64,000 nt of DNA from Chitinophagales bacterium (lineage in GTDB: Bacteria; Bacteroidota; Bacteroidia; Chitinophagales; Saprospiraceae), in assembly GCA_013298955.1 (NCBI GenBank), contig JAAFJT010000001.1, positions 62,001 to 126,000 of the forward strand. Reading direction: 5' to 3'. This document shows, piece by piece, positions 40,886 through 49,933 of this stretch (position 1 is its first letter; each line of letters starts with the position of its first letter). The notes beneath the pieces were generated by a model. That model did not search any database. It worked only from the letters and a program-made list of their open reading frames with translations, and was not told the DNA's origin. A program made the translations under genes and the position numbers.

Positions 40886-41025
40886 TACAGTATTGTGAAA
40901 TTGGATATTTAGAATATCTTTTTGTGATTTTAAATAACAACTTGCAAATATATAGTATTATGCTGATATATGAAAGAATAATTTACAAAAAGTGACTTTT
41001 TTAGGCTTTTATTGAAAAAATTTCT

Positions 41026-41033
41026 TAGTTTTG
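41026..41033 (+). promoter_or_regulatory. -7 promoter box of recX
   Basis: TAGTTTTG followed by CC, 36 bases before the TTG start at 41070. Confidence 0.4.
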
Positions 41034-41069
41034 CCTTGAAAATGAGTTAAAACTAAATCTTCAAAAAAA

Positions 41070-41546
41070 TTGGAAAAACGTAAAAAAGAATTATCAGCAG
41101 CCGTCTTATTGCAAAAATTGCAATCTTATTGTGCGTACCAAGAGCGTTGTTTGCAGGAAGTAAACACTAAATTTTTTGATTTGGGAATCAATGACCCCGA
41201 TTTACAAGACCAAATCATCGAATCACTCGTTGAAAATAATTTCTTGAATGAGGAACGATTTGCTATCGCCTTTGCAGGGGGCAAGTTTCGCGTCAAACAG
41301 TGGGGCAAGATACGTATTTTTCAGGAATTAAAGAGCAAACATATCAGCGAAAAAAATATAAATCTTGCGTTAAAAGAAATTGATGCCACTGCGTATCAAG
41401 CAACCTTCAACCGTTTATTTGAACAAAAGCAGCAGGATTATGAGGATACGAGGCAAGGAAAGGCTCAGTTTGCCAATTTTCTTTTACGAAAAGGCTTTGA
41501 GCCAACTTTAATTTGGAATAAAATTCGTTTGGACGAAGATTCATAA
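41070..41546 (+). CDS. recX: RecX-family regulator of RecA
   Basis: The 158-residue protein is all-helical with three repeated tri-helix units. There is LLQKLQSYCAYQERCLQEV at the start, IIESLVENNFLNEERFAIAF, AGGKFRVKQWGKIRIFQEL (W-G-K-x-K/R-I motif) and KAQFANFLLRKGFEPTLIW at the end. RecX binds RecA filaments and tunes recombination. It begins at TTG 41070, since no ATG is in the first 40 codons and the family N-terminus fits. It is followed after 21 bases by the DCC gene, so the two may share a transcript. recA is not in the window. Confidence 0.87.
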   Translation: MEKRKKELSAAVLLQKLQSYCAYQERCLQEVNTKFFDLGINDPDLQDQIIESLVENNFLNEERFAIAFAGGKFRVKQWGKIRIFQELKSKHISEKNINLALKEIDATAYQATFNRLFEQKQQDYEDTRQGKAQFANFLLRKGFEPTLIWNKIRLDEDS

Positions 41547-41567
41547 TATATAAATTCATTTTGCAAC

Positions 41568-41978
41568 ATGAGCAATTCCGATTTAGAAGCGATTATTTTA
41601 TTTGACGGGGTGTGCAATTTATGCGACACGTTTGTACAGTTTATTTTAAAAAAAGATAAAAAAGCACATTTCCGATTTGCCGCCTTGCAATCAGAAGCTG
41701 GTGCGTTGATATTAAAACAATTTGGATTATCTTCGACAGAATATAATTCAGTGATTTTGGTAGAGTCGGGTAAGGTTTATCAAAAATCGGCGGCAGCTTT
41801 GCGCATTTTGAAAGGGCTTGGAGGCGTGTGGGCGTTGTTTTATGCGTTTATCGGAGTGCCGAGACCGATTCGAGACGCTATATACGACTGGGTCGCTCGA
41901 AATCGATACCGATTTTTTGGTAAAAAAGCGGAATGTATGCTGCCAACCCCAGAAATTCGCGCTCGGTTTCTAAAATAG
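41568..41978 (+). CDS. DCC-family thiol-disulfide oxidoreductase-like protein
   Basis: The 136-residue protein has the DxxCxxC motif that names the family (FDGVCNLCDTFVQFIL, residues 14-29), then a thioredoxin-like fold with FRFAALQSEAGALIL and a VYQKSAAALRILKGLGGVW middle, ending in a VPRPIRDAIYDWVARNRYRF region with Arg-rich helix. It is related to YuxK-type proteins, presumably redox proteins; its substrate is unknown. It lies 21 bases after recX. Confidence 0.9.
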   Translation: MSNSDLEAIILFDGVCNLCDTFVQFILKKDKKAHFRFAALQSEAGALILKQFGLSSTEYNSVILVESGKVYQKSAAALRILKGLGGVWALFYAFIGVPRPIRDAIYDWVARNRYRFFGKKAECMLPTPEIRARFLK

Positions 41979-42016
41979 TCTTTAATTTGCATTTGGTAAT
42001 CAATAATTTAAATTAA

Positions 42017-42107
42017 GGTTTGAATTAGGATTTTTGGGATTTTTAAGATTCAATTAGGATTTATCCTAATTGAATCTTAAAAAATCCCAAAAATCCTAAT
42101 TCAGACC
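42017..42107. terminator. AGGATTTTTAGG-family inverted repeat
   Basis: GGTTTGAATTAGGATTTTTG (42017) pairs with the block to CAGACC (42107), nearly perfect 40-base arms. It follows the DCC gene and precedes dut. Confidence 0.8.
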
Positions 42108-42127
42108 ATAGGTCGTCATTTATAAAA

Positions 42128-42562
42128 ATGAAAGTTAAAATCATCAATCGCTCCGCCTACGCGCTGCCGCGTTATCAGACAGAGGGTGCTGCGGGCATGG
42201 ATTTACGCGCAGTGTTGGCAGAGCCAATACAACTCCTTCCTTTACAACGTTTTATGATTCCAACAGGGATTTTTATGGAGTTGCCAATTGGGTATGAAGC
42301 GCAGGTACGCCCGCGCAGTGGGCTTGCTGCCAAAAAAGGATTGACCTGTTTAAACACTCCCGGCACGATTGATTCCGATTATCGGGGCGAAATCCATGTC
42401 ATTTTGGTCAATGTCTCCTCCGAACCACAAACAATTGAACCGGGAGAACGGGTTGCCCAAATCGTAATTGCCCGTTATGAACGCATTACTTGGCTGGAAA
42501 CCAATGAGTTATCTACAACCGATAGAGGCGCGGGTGGTTTTGGCAGTACTGGTTTACAGTAG
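42128..42562 (+). CDS. dut: dUTP diphosphatase
   Basis: The 144-residue trimeric dUTPase has all five motifs: AAGMDLRA (motif 1), [10 protein letters not shown] (motif 2), [17 protein letters not shown] (motif 3), [11 protein letters not shown] (motif 4) and the C-terminal P-loop-like [13 protein letters not shown] (motif 5). It removes pyrophosphate from dUTP to keep uracil out of DNA and supply dUMP. It is a standard length. It is followed after 29 bases by a sugar nucleotidyltransferase gene in the same orientation, a common pairing in Bacteroidota. Confidence 0.97.
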   Translation: MKVKIINRSAYALPRYQTEGAAGMDLRAVLAEPIQLLPLQRFMIPTGIFMELPIGYEAQVRPRSGLAAKKGLTCLNTPGTIDSDYRGEIHVILVNVSSEPQTIEPGERVAQIVIARYERITWLETNELSTTDRGAGGFGSTGLQ

Positions 42563-42591
42563 GATATTTTTTTAAACAAAACAGCTCTTTT

Positions 42592-43596
42592 ATGAAAATC
42601 ATTATTCCCATGGCGGGCAAAGGTTCCCGATTGCGCCCGCATACCTTGACTGTACCGAAACCTTTAATATGTGTAGCAGGGAAACCGATTGTGCAACGCT
42701 TGGTGGAAGATTTGGCAGGCGCGTATCAAGGAAAAATTGAAGAAGTTGCCTTCATTACAGGTGAATTTGGGGCAACCGTTGAAAACAATTTGATTCAAAT
42801 TGCGGCTTCCATTGGGGCAAAAGGCGTGATTTACAAACAAGATGTGCCGCTTGGCATTGCGCACGCGATTGGCTGTGCTGCGCCAAGTCTTACTGGAAAT
42901 TGTATTATAGCTTTTGCTGATACGTTATTTCAAGCGAATTTCCGTTTCAATGCTAATGAAGATGGCATTATTTGGACGCAGCGCGTAGAAGACCCTTCTG
43001 CATTTGGCGTTGTTAAAATTGATATGCGAAATATTATTACAGATTTTGTCGAAAAACCAAAATATTTTGTCAGTAATTTAGCGATTGTTGGCATTTATTA
43101 TTTTAAAAGCGGCGAATACTTGCAACAACAAATTGATTATTTGATTCAAAACGACATCAAATTACGAGGTGAATATCAGTTGACAAGCGTGTTGGAAAAC
43201 ATGAAAAATGCAGGTACGAAATTCCGAACCGCTATCATCGAAGAATGGATTGATTGTGGCAATAAAGAAGCAGTGGTGCATGCCAATCAACGAATGTTAG
43301 ACATTAAAAACCATGAAAAATTGGTCATGCCTTCTGCTAAAATAAAACATTCTGTGGTAATTCCACCTTGTTTTATTGGGGAAAATGCGGTGATTGAAAA
43401 TTCGATTATTGGTCCCTATGTTTCGATTGGAAATAATACAACCGTAAAAAATAGTGTCGTGACGAATAGTGTGGTGGGCGAGGAAACCCTGATACAAGAT
43501 TCTAATTTGAGCAATAGTATGATTGGCAATTATGTTGAATATGTAGGGCGAAAATCGGAATTAAGTATTAGCGATTATTCTAAATTTAACTCTTAA
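42592..43596 (+). CDS. Sugar-phosphate nucleotidyltransferase
   Basis: The 334-residue protein is a nucleotidyltransferase plus left-handed beta-helix. The N-terminal IIPMAGKGSRLRPHTLTVPK contains the GxGxRLxP-x4-PK signature; sites follow in DVPLGIAHAIGCA, IAFADTLF (metal Asp about 105) and FGVVKIDM. The C-terminus has hexapeptide repeats (VIPPCFIGENAVIENSIIGP, then GNNTTVKNSVVTNSVVGEET). It makes an NDP-sugar from a hexose-1-phosphate; glucose-1-phosphate thymidylyl- or mannose-1-phosphate guanylyltransferase would be candidates, and I cannot decide. It probably shares a transcript with dut. Confidence 0.9.
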   Translation: MKIIIPMAGKGSRLRPHTLTVPKPLICVAGKPIVQRLVEDLAGAYQGKIEEVAFITGEFGATVENNLIQIAASIGAKGVIYKQDVPLGIAHAIGCAAPSLTGNCIIAFADTLFQANFRFNANEDGIIWTQRVEDPSAFGVVKIDMRNIITDFVEKPKYFVSNLAIVGIYYFKSGEYLQQQIDYLIQNDIKLRGEYQLTSVLENMKNAGTKFRTAIIEEWIDCGNKEAVVHANQRMLDIKNHEKLVMPSAKIKHSVVIPPCFIGENAVIENSIIGPYVSIGNNTTVKNSVVTNSVVGEETLIQDSNLSNSMIGNYVEYVGRKSELSISDYSKFNS

Positions 43597-43605
43597 AATA
43601 AGAAA

Positions 43606-43676
43606 ACTTCGTAGTCGGGAAATAAATTTCTCGACTACAAAGCCATCAAATTTCGTAGTCGGGAAATTTATCAAGC
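43606..43676. repeat. TTCGTAGTCGGGAAAT repeat cluster
   Basis: Words CTTCGTAGTCGGGAAAT (43607), ATTTCTCGACTACAAAG (43626) and TTTCGTAGTCGGGAAAT (43651) alternate in inverted and direct order between the nucleotidyltransferase and Fic genes. The first two form a hairpin that can terminate the upstream gene. Confidence 0.65.
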
Positions 43677-43699
43677 AATTGCTATTATGCACCATTCCA

Positions 43700-44470
43700 A
43701 TGAAATTAAAAATTATCTCGTCTGCACTCTTGGCAGATTACAAAAAGCAAGCGCGCCCAGATGCCGAGCAAATTTTCCATCATTTAGTGGATAGCTCTTT
43801 ATCTGCGGATACATTTAGTTTTTACACCTCTGTATCTGCGGTTTTTTCTTCTAAAATCGAAGGTGAAAATATTGAATTAGATTCTTATATCAAGCATAAA
43901 AAATTGGGTATCAAATTTTTAGCAGATTATACCCGCAAAATTGATGACCTTTATGCAGCTTATGCTTTTGCCCAAAAATATCCTTTAAATCCAAAAAATC
44001 TTTCAAAAGCCCATCAATTTATCACCAAAAACATCCTTGTCGTTTCGCAACGTGGTAAAATACGAACGAGTAACATGTTTGTTATTACAGATGATGGACG
44101 GCTCGAATATGTTGCAGTGACACCCGAACAGGTTAAAATGGAATTAAAAAAATTACAGGATGATATTAAGCAGTTGATAATCAATGATTTAAGCTTTCAA
44201 GAAACGTGTTTTTTTGCCTCCATGATACACCTTGTTTTTTTGAAAATCCATCCTTTTGATGATGGAAATGGACGTACAGCCCGTTTATTAGAAAAATGGT
44301 TTTTGGCAGAAAAATTGGGTTCTCAGGCTTGGTTTGTGCAGTCCGAGAAATATTATTATCAGCAACATCGGACTTATTATAACCATATTAGGCGATTGGG
44401 TTTAGAATATGCAACCTTGGATTATGGGCAAGCGATGCCTTTTTTGCAACTGTTGCCGCAATCTTTTTAG
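43700..44470 (+). CDS. Fic-domain protein (adenylyltransferase-type, self-inhibited class II)
   Basis: The 256-residue protein has the complete Fic motif HPFDDGNGRTAR (about 192-203) with catalytic His, and an N-terminal inhibitory helix SSKIEGENIELDSY (S-x-x-x-E-G form, about residue 48), so the enzyme is expected to be auto-inhibited in class II fashion. Fic proteins usually transfer AMP from ATP to a target hydroxyl. ATG 43700 was chosen over TTG 43679, which falls in the upstream repeat. No antitoxin-like small gene adjoins it. It is probably a stand-alone regulator rather than a FicTA toxin. Confidence 0.9.
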   Translation: MKLKIISSALLADYKKQARPDAEQIFHHLVDSSLSADTFSFYTSVSAVFSSKIEGENIELDSYIKHKKLGIKFLADYTRKIDDLYAAYAFAQKYPLNPKNLSKAHQFITKNILVVSQRGKIRTSNMFVITDDGRLEYVAVTPEQVKMELKKLQDDIKQLIINDLSFQETCFFASMIHLVFLKIHPFDDGNGRTARLLEKWFLAEKLGSQAWFVQSEKYYYQQHRTYYNHIRRLGLEYATLDYGQAMPFLQLLPQSF

Positions 44471-44551
44471 CAAGATTACAGCAAGAAATAGTTGAGTTGA
44501 AATAAGCTATCAAAATGTAATTCATTGATAATCAATTTATTAATATCGAAT

Positions 44552-44621
44552 AAAGGTCGGCGAGGTTGCAACCTCGCCGACCTTTTAGATAGAATCAAGG
44601 TTGCAACCTCGCCGACCTTTT
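44552..44621. repeat. GGTCGGCGAGGTTGCAACC dyad plus half copy
   Basis: AAAGGTCGGCGAGGTTG and its exact complement form a 34-base palindrome (44552-44585); a right-half copy (AAGGTTGCAACCTCGCCGAC) follows at 44597. This is the uninterrupted form of the outer shell at 32077. The gap 44471-44807 (337 bases) holds also a degenerate ATCCGCG half-element (44686-44763) and no gene. Confidence 0.85.
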
Positions 44622-44685
44622 GGATCGCTTCTTTCAATTGAACTGCTTATATACTTCGGGAGTTTCAAAACCTAAGCAAAATCAA

Positions 44686-44763
44686 AAAAAATCCGTGCAA
44701 ATCAGCCCAATCCGCGTCATCCGTGTTTCCATTGTATCCCAAAACCACCCGACGCAAAGTATA
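44686..44763. repeat. ATCCGCG-family half element
   Basis: AATCCGTGCAAATCAGCCCA then TCCGCGTCATCCGTGTTTCC and CCCAAAACCACCCGACGCAA: this is the right half of the nested repeat at 57624-57864 (same CCACCCGACGCAAAGTATAA tail) without a good left arm. Confidence 0.6.
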
Positions 44764-44807
44764 AATAGGTATATCTTAATTCCTAATTAAAACAAAATTT
44801 CAATATA

Positions 44808-45392
44808 TTATTTGGAATTACTCCATGACCAACCAAATTTTAATTTGGCTTCTACAAACGCACCCGAAAAATCGGTATCATTGAAATTGGCTAATTTACT
44901 GCCTGTCACAAACCGATACCCTCCATTCACAGACACATGACACCACCGCATCACATTCGCCTCCGCGCCAATCGTCGGTTCAATCGTGAAAACTTTGTCG
45001 GTAGAACCATCATTCAACTTCAAGGTAGCACGAGAAGCGACCAATGTTAAATTTGGATGGATGGCTTTCTCAGGATGGAGCGCGTAACTAACCAACAAAC
45101 CATTGGATTTTAAATTAAACCGATTCGTGGTATTATTTTTATTGTTTAAGCGTTCATCATTGATATTGTAATGATTACCGCCAATGAGCAAGGATTTTCC
45201 AAATTCAAATCCCCAAAAACCGCCTTGATACGTGCCGTATTGCTCTCCGAAATTCGAGCCGTAATAATTCGTACCTGCCCAGAAGCCACTCAAGCCGCCT
45301 GCATTTTTGAAAATAGTTTGTTCGCGTTGCGCAAACAAATGGTTGGTTAAAAAAAGCGCGACCATAGCGGTCAAAAGTCCAATTTTTTGCAT
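44808..45392 (-). CDS. Uncharacterised exported, beta-barrel-like protein
   Basis: The 194-residue protein has a signal peptide (MQKIGLLTAMVALFLTNHLF, cleaved after FAQ) and a mature part of Gly- and aromatic-rich strands (GGLSGFWAGTNYYGSNFGEQ, SNGLLVSYALHP, VSVNGGYRFVTG) ending in KLKFGWSWSNSK, as small outer-membrane barrels do. The family is unknown to me. It stands alone on the minus strand downstream of the YpdA-like gene, separated by about 140 bases. Confidence 0.72.
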   Translation of the reverse strand: MQKIGLLTAMVALFLTNHLFAQREQTIFKNAGGLSGFWAGTNYYGSNFGEQYGTYQGGFWGFEFGKSLLIGGNHYNINDERLNNKNNTTNRFNLKSNGLLVSYALHPEKAIHPNLTLVASRATLKLNDGSTDKVFTIEPTIGAEANVMRWCHVSVNGGYRFVTGSKLANFNDTDFSGAFVEAKLKFGWSWSNSK

Positions 45393-45533
45393 GGTTCAAA
45401 TCTTTTAAAGTTTAAAATGAAATTTCGTTATTGACTGAATGAGGATTCAAAGTTCAGCAAAAAGACGATTCTATGCTTGATTTGTTACGGATTTGCAGGT
45501 CAAAGCCTTCTTTTTTAACGTTTTTTAACCTTG

Positions 45534-46508
45534 TCAAACGGCTTTTAACGTTGATTTAATATGTTTTAAGATTTGGTTTGCATGAATCCGCGAATTTTCG
45601 ATAAACCATTTATGCGTATCCATGCCACCACACACTACGCCCGCCAAATAAATCCCTTTCATATTGCTTTCCTGCGTTTCAACATTGTAAGTGGGATGCA
45701 ATTTGGCATCTGCCGAAAGGTGAATGCCTATTTTTTTCAAAAATGAAAAATCGGGTTGATAACCTGTCAATGCCAATACATAATCATTTTCAATCGTTTG
45801 AATGCCATCTAAGGTGTTGATTGCCACCGTATTAGGCTGAATTGAATGAATGGTTGATTGATAAAAAACTTGAATACTTCTTTCTTGAATCCGATTTAAA
45901 ATATCAGGTCGAACCCAATATTTGACCCGATGACTGATTTCCGTACCGCGCACCACCATCGTTACATCGCCGCCTTTTCTGAAAATTTCTAACGCCGCAT
46001 CCGCCGCCGAATTGCTCGCGCCGACAACGACCACTTTTTGACCATAATAAAAATGCGGCTCTTTGTAATAATGATACACTTTTGGCAAATCTTCTCCTAC
46101 AACATTCATCAAAACAGGAATATCATAAAAACCAGTGGCAACAATGATTTTTTTCGCCGAATAAGTTGATTTAGCCGTTTTTACATGATACGCATTTTCA
46201 TCAATGATGGATTCTACTTGCTCTACCTTTTCAAAAAGACGGATATTCAACCCGCGAGATTGCGCCACACGGCGATAATATTCCATCGCTTCCGCCCGTG
46301 TCGGACGCGAATGATTGGAAACAAAGGGAATATCGCCGATTTCCAAACGCTCCGAAGTGGAAAAAAACGTCATATTAGACGGATATTGATAGAGCGAATG
46401 CACTAATGCACCTTTTTCCAAAATAAGATACGAAAATCCCGCCGCTTTCGCTTCAAGCCCGCAGGCTAACCCAATCGGGCCACCTCCTATGATAATAATA
46501 TCGTACAT
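45534..46508 (-). CDS. ypdA: YpdA-like putative bacillithiol disulfide reductase
   Basis: The 324-residue flavoprotein starts at ATG 46508 with MYDIIIIGGGPIGLACGLEA (FAD-binding Rossmann). It has LVHSLYQYPSNMTFFSTSER, a second Rossmann VVVVGASNSAADAALEIF (NADPH, about 170-187), and a C-terminal ...GIYLAGVVCGGMDTHKWFIE ending. This is the YpdA pattern; YpdA is thought to reduce oxidised bacillithiol, and it lacks the CxxC of thioredoxin reductases. No bshA/B/C gene lies in the window. The open frame extends to 46562 but only with an AT-rich non-conserved prefix. Confidence 0.87.
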   Translation of the reverse strand: MYDIIIIGGGPIGLACGLEAKAAGFSYLILEKGALVHSLYQYPSNMTFFSTSERLEIGDIPFVSNHSRPTRAEAMEYYRRVAQSRGLNIRLFEKVEQVESIIDENAYHVKTAKSTYSAKKIIVATGFYDIPVLMNVVGEDLPKVYHYYKEPHFYYGQKVVVVGASNSAADAALEIFRKGGDVTMVVRGTEISHRVKYWVRPDILNRIQERSIQVFYQSTIHSIQPNTVAINTLDGIQTIENDYVLALTGYQPDFSFLKKIGIHLSADAKLHPTYNVETQESNMKGIYLAGVVCGGMDTHKWFIENSRIHANQILKHIKSTLKAV

Positions 46509-46731
46509 GATTTGCAAATTTGTTTTGTTCAAAAACGATGCAATATTGCAAAAAAAATGCAAATAAGGTTGATAAAAAAGAAAAACACACCTGATAGACC
46601 TCGTTTTTTATAAAAAAACACTCATATCCATAAAAAAAGGATTGTATTTAGCAAAAACATATTATCTTGCACTTGAAAAGCATGAGGAATTATTTTATTA
46701 TTCAACATCAACAAAATTGTTTTAAAAAATT

Positions 46732-48561
46732 ATGAATCCAACACGTTTGTTTGATTTCATCGACTATCAAAATGAAAAATACCCGCAGGAACGCTCGTTA
46801 ACCTATCGGGATAAAGGGCAGGAAAAGTCGTATAGTACTGCCGAAATCGCTCGCTTGGCGCAAGAAGTGGCTTGTGGTTTATGGCGTTTGGGCTTGCGTC
46901 CGGGCGATAAAATCGCTTCGGTCATTGTCAAAAATCGACCCGAGTGGATGGCTTTGGATTTGGGTATGATGCAAATTGGAGTGGCAAATGTGCCTGTCTA
47001 TCCCACCATTAGCCCGAAAGAATATGAGTATATTTTCAATGATGCGACCGTCAAATTGTGTTTTGTGGGCGATGATGACGCAGGAAGTGTTTTCAAAAAA
47101 GTGCAACAAGCACAACTTGCAGTGCCTTCATTGAAAACGATTTATACATTTGATAAAGTCAACTATGCCCAATCTTGGACGGATCTTTTGGGCAATACGA
47201 AAGATTTAGACGCGGTAAATCGCATCAAATCCAATGTGGATGCACAGGATTTGGCAACCATTATCTATACGTCTGGCACGACTGGCAACCCGAAAGGCGT
47301 GATGCTTTCCCATGATAACATCGTTTCCAATATTCAATCCGTACAACCGTTGATGCCGATTGGGGCGGGCGCGAAAGTGTTGAGTTTTTTGCCTTTGAAC
47401 CATATTTTTGAACGTGTTTGTGCTTACAATTATTTGTATATTGGCGCAAATGTCGTATTCACGGGCATTGACAATTTGGGCGGCGACACAGGTGATTTGA
47501 AATCTGTACAACCTCAATTTTTTACAACCGTTCCGCGTTTGTTGGAAAAAGTATATGAAAAATTGTATAATAAAGGATTGGAATTGACAGGCATCAAGAA
47601 AAAATTGTTTTTCTGGGCGTTGAAATTGACGAATGATTATGAATATGATAAAAAATATTCAGGTTTTCGCGGTTTGCAGCACAACTTAGCAGATAAATTG
47701 ATTTATTCCAAATGGCGGGAGGCTTTGGGCGGCAATATTGTTGGGATTTTGGTGGGCGCGTCTGCCTGTCCTGTCAAAATTGCGCGCACGTTTTCGGCGG
47801 CGGGCATTCCCGTTCGGGAAGGTTATGGTATGACGGAGACTTCGCCCGGTATTACGATTAGTGGTTATAAGCCGAATATGGCATTATTGGGTACGGTCGG
47901 TCCTGTTATTAATGGAGTGGAAGTGCGGATTGATGCGTCTGACGGCAATTATCGGGAAGGTGAAGGCGAAATTATCGCGTCAGGGCGCAATGTGATGTTG
48001 GGTTATTACAACAAACCTGTGCAAACGGCGGAAGTTATCAAGATGATGGACGGCAAACGCTGGATGTGTACGGGCGATGTGGGCAAATTCGTGGAAAAAG
48101 ATGGGAAGCCTTTTTTGAAAATTACAGACCGCAAAAAAGAATTGTTTAAAACATCTGGTGGTAAATATGTCGCGCCTGCACCGATTGAAAACAGTTTGAA
48201 AGAGCATTTTTTGATTGAACAAGTAATGGTTTTAGGCGAAAATCAGAAATTTGTGTCTGCGTTAATCGTTCCTGCGGTAGAAGCATTGCGCGATTGGTGT
48301 AAAAGTCATTCGGTGGAATGGAAAAATATGGCGGATGCCCTTAAAAATCCTGCGGTCATCGCCGCTTTCCAAAAAGCAGTGGATCAATACAATCCGAATT
48401 TCAGTAAAGTAGAACAAATCAAAAAATTTGTTTTAATTGCAGATAGTTGGGAACCTGTCAAAGCGGATGGTTCAGAGGCGGAATTGACTCCAACAATGAA
48501 ATTGAAACGGCGTGTGATTTTGGAAAAATATAAAAAAGCGATTCAAGAAATATACGTGTAA
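46732..48561 (+). CDS. Long-chain acyl-CoA synthetase (AMP-forming)
   Basis: The 609-residue protein is an ANL-superfamily ligase. It has the P-loop TIIYTSGTTGNPKGVMLSHD (about residues 176-196), a middle GVEVRIDASDGNYREGEGEI, EGYGMTETSPGI (motif A3, about 363), the TGDVGKFVEKDGKPFLKITD-type motif and RKKELFKTSGGKYVAP (A8 hinge, about 465), and a C-terminal catalytic KLKRR with Lys about 590. It activates fatty acids to acyl-CoA for lipid synthesis or degradation. It is probably membrane-associated but has no clear membrane segment. No fatty-acid operon is nearby. Confidence 0.95.
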   Translation: MNPTRLFDFIDYQNEKYPQERSLTYRDKGQEKSYSTAEIARLAQEVACGLWRLGLRPGDKIASVIVKNRPEWMALDLGMMQIGVANVPVYPTISPKEYEYIFNDATVKLCFVGDDDAGSVFKKVQQAQLAVPSLKTIYTFDKVNYAQSWTDLLGNTKDLDAVNRIKSNVDAQDLATIIYTSGTTGNPKGVMLSHDNIVSNIQSVQPLMPIGAGAKVLSFLPLNHIFERVCAYNYLYIGANVVFTGIDNLGGDTGDLKSVQPQFFTTVPRLLEKVYEKLYNKGLELTGIKKKLFFWALKLTNDYEYDKKYSGFRGLQHNLADKLIYSKWREALGGNIVGILVGASACPVKIARTFSAAGIPVREGYGMTETSPGITISGYKPNMALLGTVGPVINGVEVRIDASDGNYREGEGEIIASGRNVMLGYYNKPVQTAEVIKMMDGKRWMCTGDVGKFVEKDGKPFLKITDRKKELFKTSGGKYVAPAPIENSLKEHFLIEQVMVLGENQKFVSALIVPAVEALRDWCKSHSVEWKNMADALKNPAVIAAFQKAVDQYNPNFSKVEQIKKFVLIADSWEPVKADGSEAELTPTMKLKRRVILEKYKKAIQEIYV

Positions 48562-48568
48562 TGGAAGT

Positions 48569-48747
48569 TTTTGAATTAGGATTGATAGGAATCGGTTTCG
48601 GAAACCTTCAAGGTTTCCGAAACCGATTCTCTCTAAACCGAAATTATAGTTGCCTCCAAAAAAGGCTTGCGCAACATGAGTTATTAAGATGATTAGGATT
48701 TTAAATCCTAATCATCTTAATAATCCTATAAATCGTAATTCAAAAAT
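48569..48747. repeat. Interrupted AGGATT dyad enclosing two other hairpins
   Basis: TTTTTGAATTAGGATTGATA (48569) and the complement TATAAATCGTAATTCAAAAA (to 48747) are outer arms. Between them lie a perfect 37-base AAGGTTTCCGAAACC dyad (48591-48627), about 58 bases of unrelated DNA and another dyad AAGATGATTAGGATT with its complement (48687-48719). It lies between convergent genes. Confidence 0.8.
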
Positions 48748-49745
48748 CACACTTTTAAAATCAATTTTCCAGTCTTATCTCCTTGATACAGAATCAATAA
48801 CGATTCAGGAAATGTTTCAATACCTTCTACGATATGGAACGATTCTTTCAAGCGTCCTTCCTTCATCCAGCCACTCATTTCGGCAATGGCTTCGCCATAA
48901 CGCGCTGCATGGTCGAATACGACAAAACCTTCCATCCGTCCCCGCGCCGACAATAATGCCAAATAATTAGATGGTCCTTTGATGCGGTCTGTATTATTAT
49001 ATTGAGAAATCGCCCCGCAAATCACAATCCGTGCGTGCATCCGAATCATTGCTAAACAAATATCCAAGGTTTCGCCACCCACATTATCAAAATAAACATC
49101 AATGCCATCAGGACAGGCTTTGCGCAATTGTGCTTTCAAATCTCCATTTTTGTAATCTATAGCGGCATCAAAACCAAGATTTTGTACCAAATGAGCGCAT
49201 TTATCCGCACCACCTGCAATGCCCACTACGCGACAACCTTTGATTTTGGCAATCTGCCCAACAATGCTTCCGACCGCACCCGCCGCACCCGAAACCACCA
49301 CCGTTTCACCAGCTTTAGGTTGACCGACTTCTAAAAGGGCAAAATACGCTGTCATGCCCACCATGCCAAGCGTTCCTAAATACGTTGTCAATGGAGCTAA
49401 TTTGGTATTTACTTTGGTCAAACCTTTCCCGCCGACCGCGTGAAAATATTGTTGAACCCCAAAACCGCCCGTCACTTTATCGCCAATTTTATATTTATCG
49501 TTTTGAGAATCAACGACTTCGCCTACACCGCCTGCCCGCATCACTTCCCCAATATCCACAGGGCGAATATAAGATTTGCCCAGACTCATCCATCCGCGCA
49601 TCGCAGGGTCGAGTGAAATATATTCGATTTTAACCAACACATCTCCTGCGGCTAAGGGCGTAGTTTCGGGCGTAGCGATGTCCCAATCGCTGCGTTTCGG
49701 CATCCCTTGCGGGCGTGCTGCTAATTTGATTTGTAAATTTTTCAT
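48747..49745 (-). CDS. Zinc-independent MDR oxidoreductase (leukotriene-B4 dehydrogenase/CurA-like)
   Basis: The 332-residue protein has the MDR fold of the LTB4DH/PTGR group. It opens with DWDIATPETTPLAAGDVLVK, has SLDPAMRGWMSLGKSYIRPV, the NADP-binding VVVSGAAGAVGSIVGQIAK (about residues 143-161) and YFDNVGGETLDICL. It lacks the catalytic zinc cysteines. It should reduce alpha,beta-unsaturated carbonyls with NADPH, as CurA does for curcumin. The substrate is unknown. It stands alone and converges on the acyl-CoA synthetase gene. Confidence 0.92.
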   Translation of the reverse strand: MKNLQIKLAARPQGMPKRSDWDIATPETTPLAAGDVLVKIEYISLDPAMRGWMSLGKSYIRPVDIGEVMRAGGVGEVVDSQNDKYKIGDKVTGGFGVQQYFHAVGGKGLTKVNTKLAPLTTYLGTLGMVGMTAYFALLEVGQPKAGETVVVSGAAGAVGSIVGQIAKIKGCRVVGIAGGADKCAHLVQNLGFDAAIDYKNGDLKAQLRKACPDGIDVYFDNVGGETLDICLAMIRMHARIVICGAISQYNNTDRIKGPSNYLALLSARGRMEGFVVFDHAARYGEAIAEMSGWMKEGRLKESFHIVEGIETFPESLLILYQGDKTGKLILKV

Positions 49746-49933
49746 ACAATGATTGATTTTTAAAACAACAATAATGTCATTGAGATTTTAAATCTCGACG
49801 ACGTTACAAATTTATAACATTTTATTAGAAGTTTCACAACTTATGGATATAAATATAACTTGACTTTGTTAAGTTCTCAATCGTTTTAATATAAGAATTT
49901 GCGTCAACGCATGATGTATCCATATTGGTCATT

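Noticed and set aside
40307-40912. 201-codon plus-strand frame opposite the omega-amidase gene
   Set aside because: It runs antisense to an intact nitrilase-family protein with its full catalytic triad and has no recognisable features.
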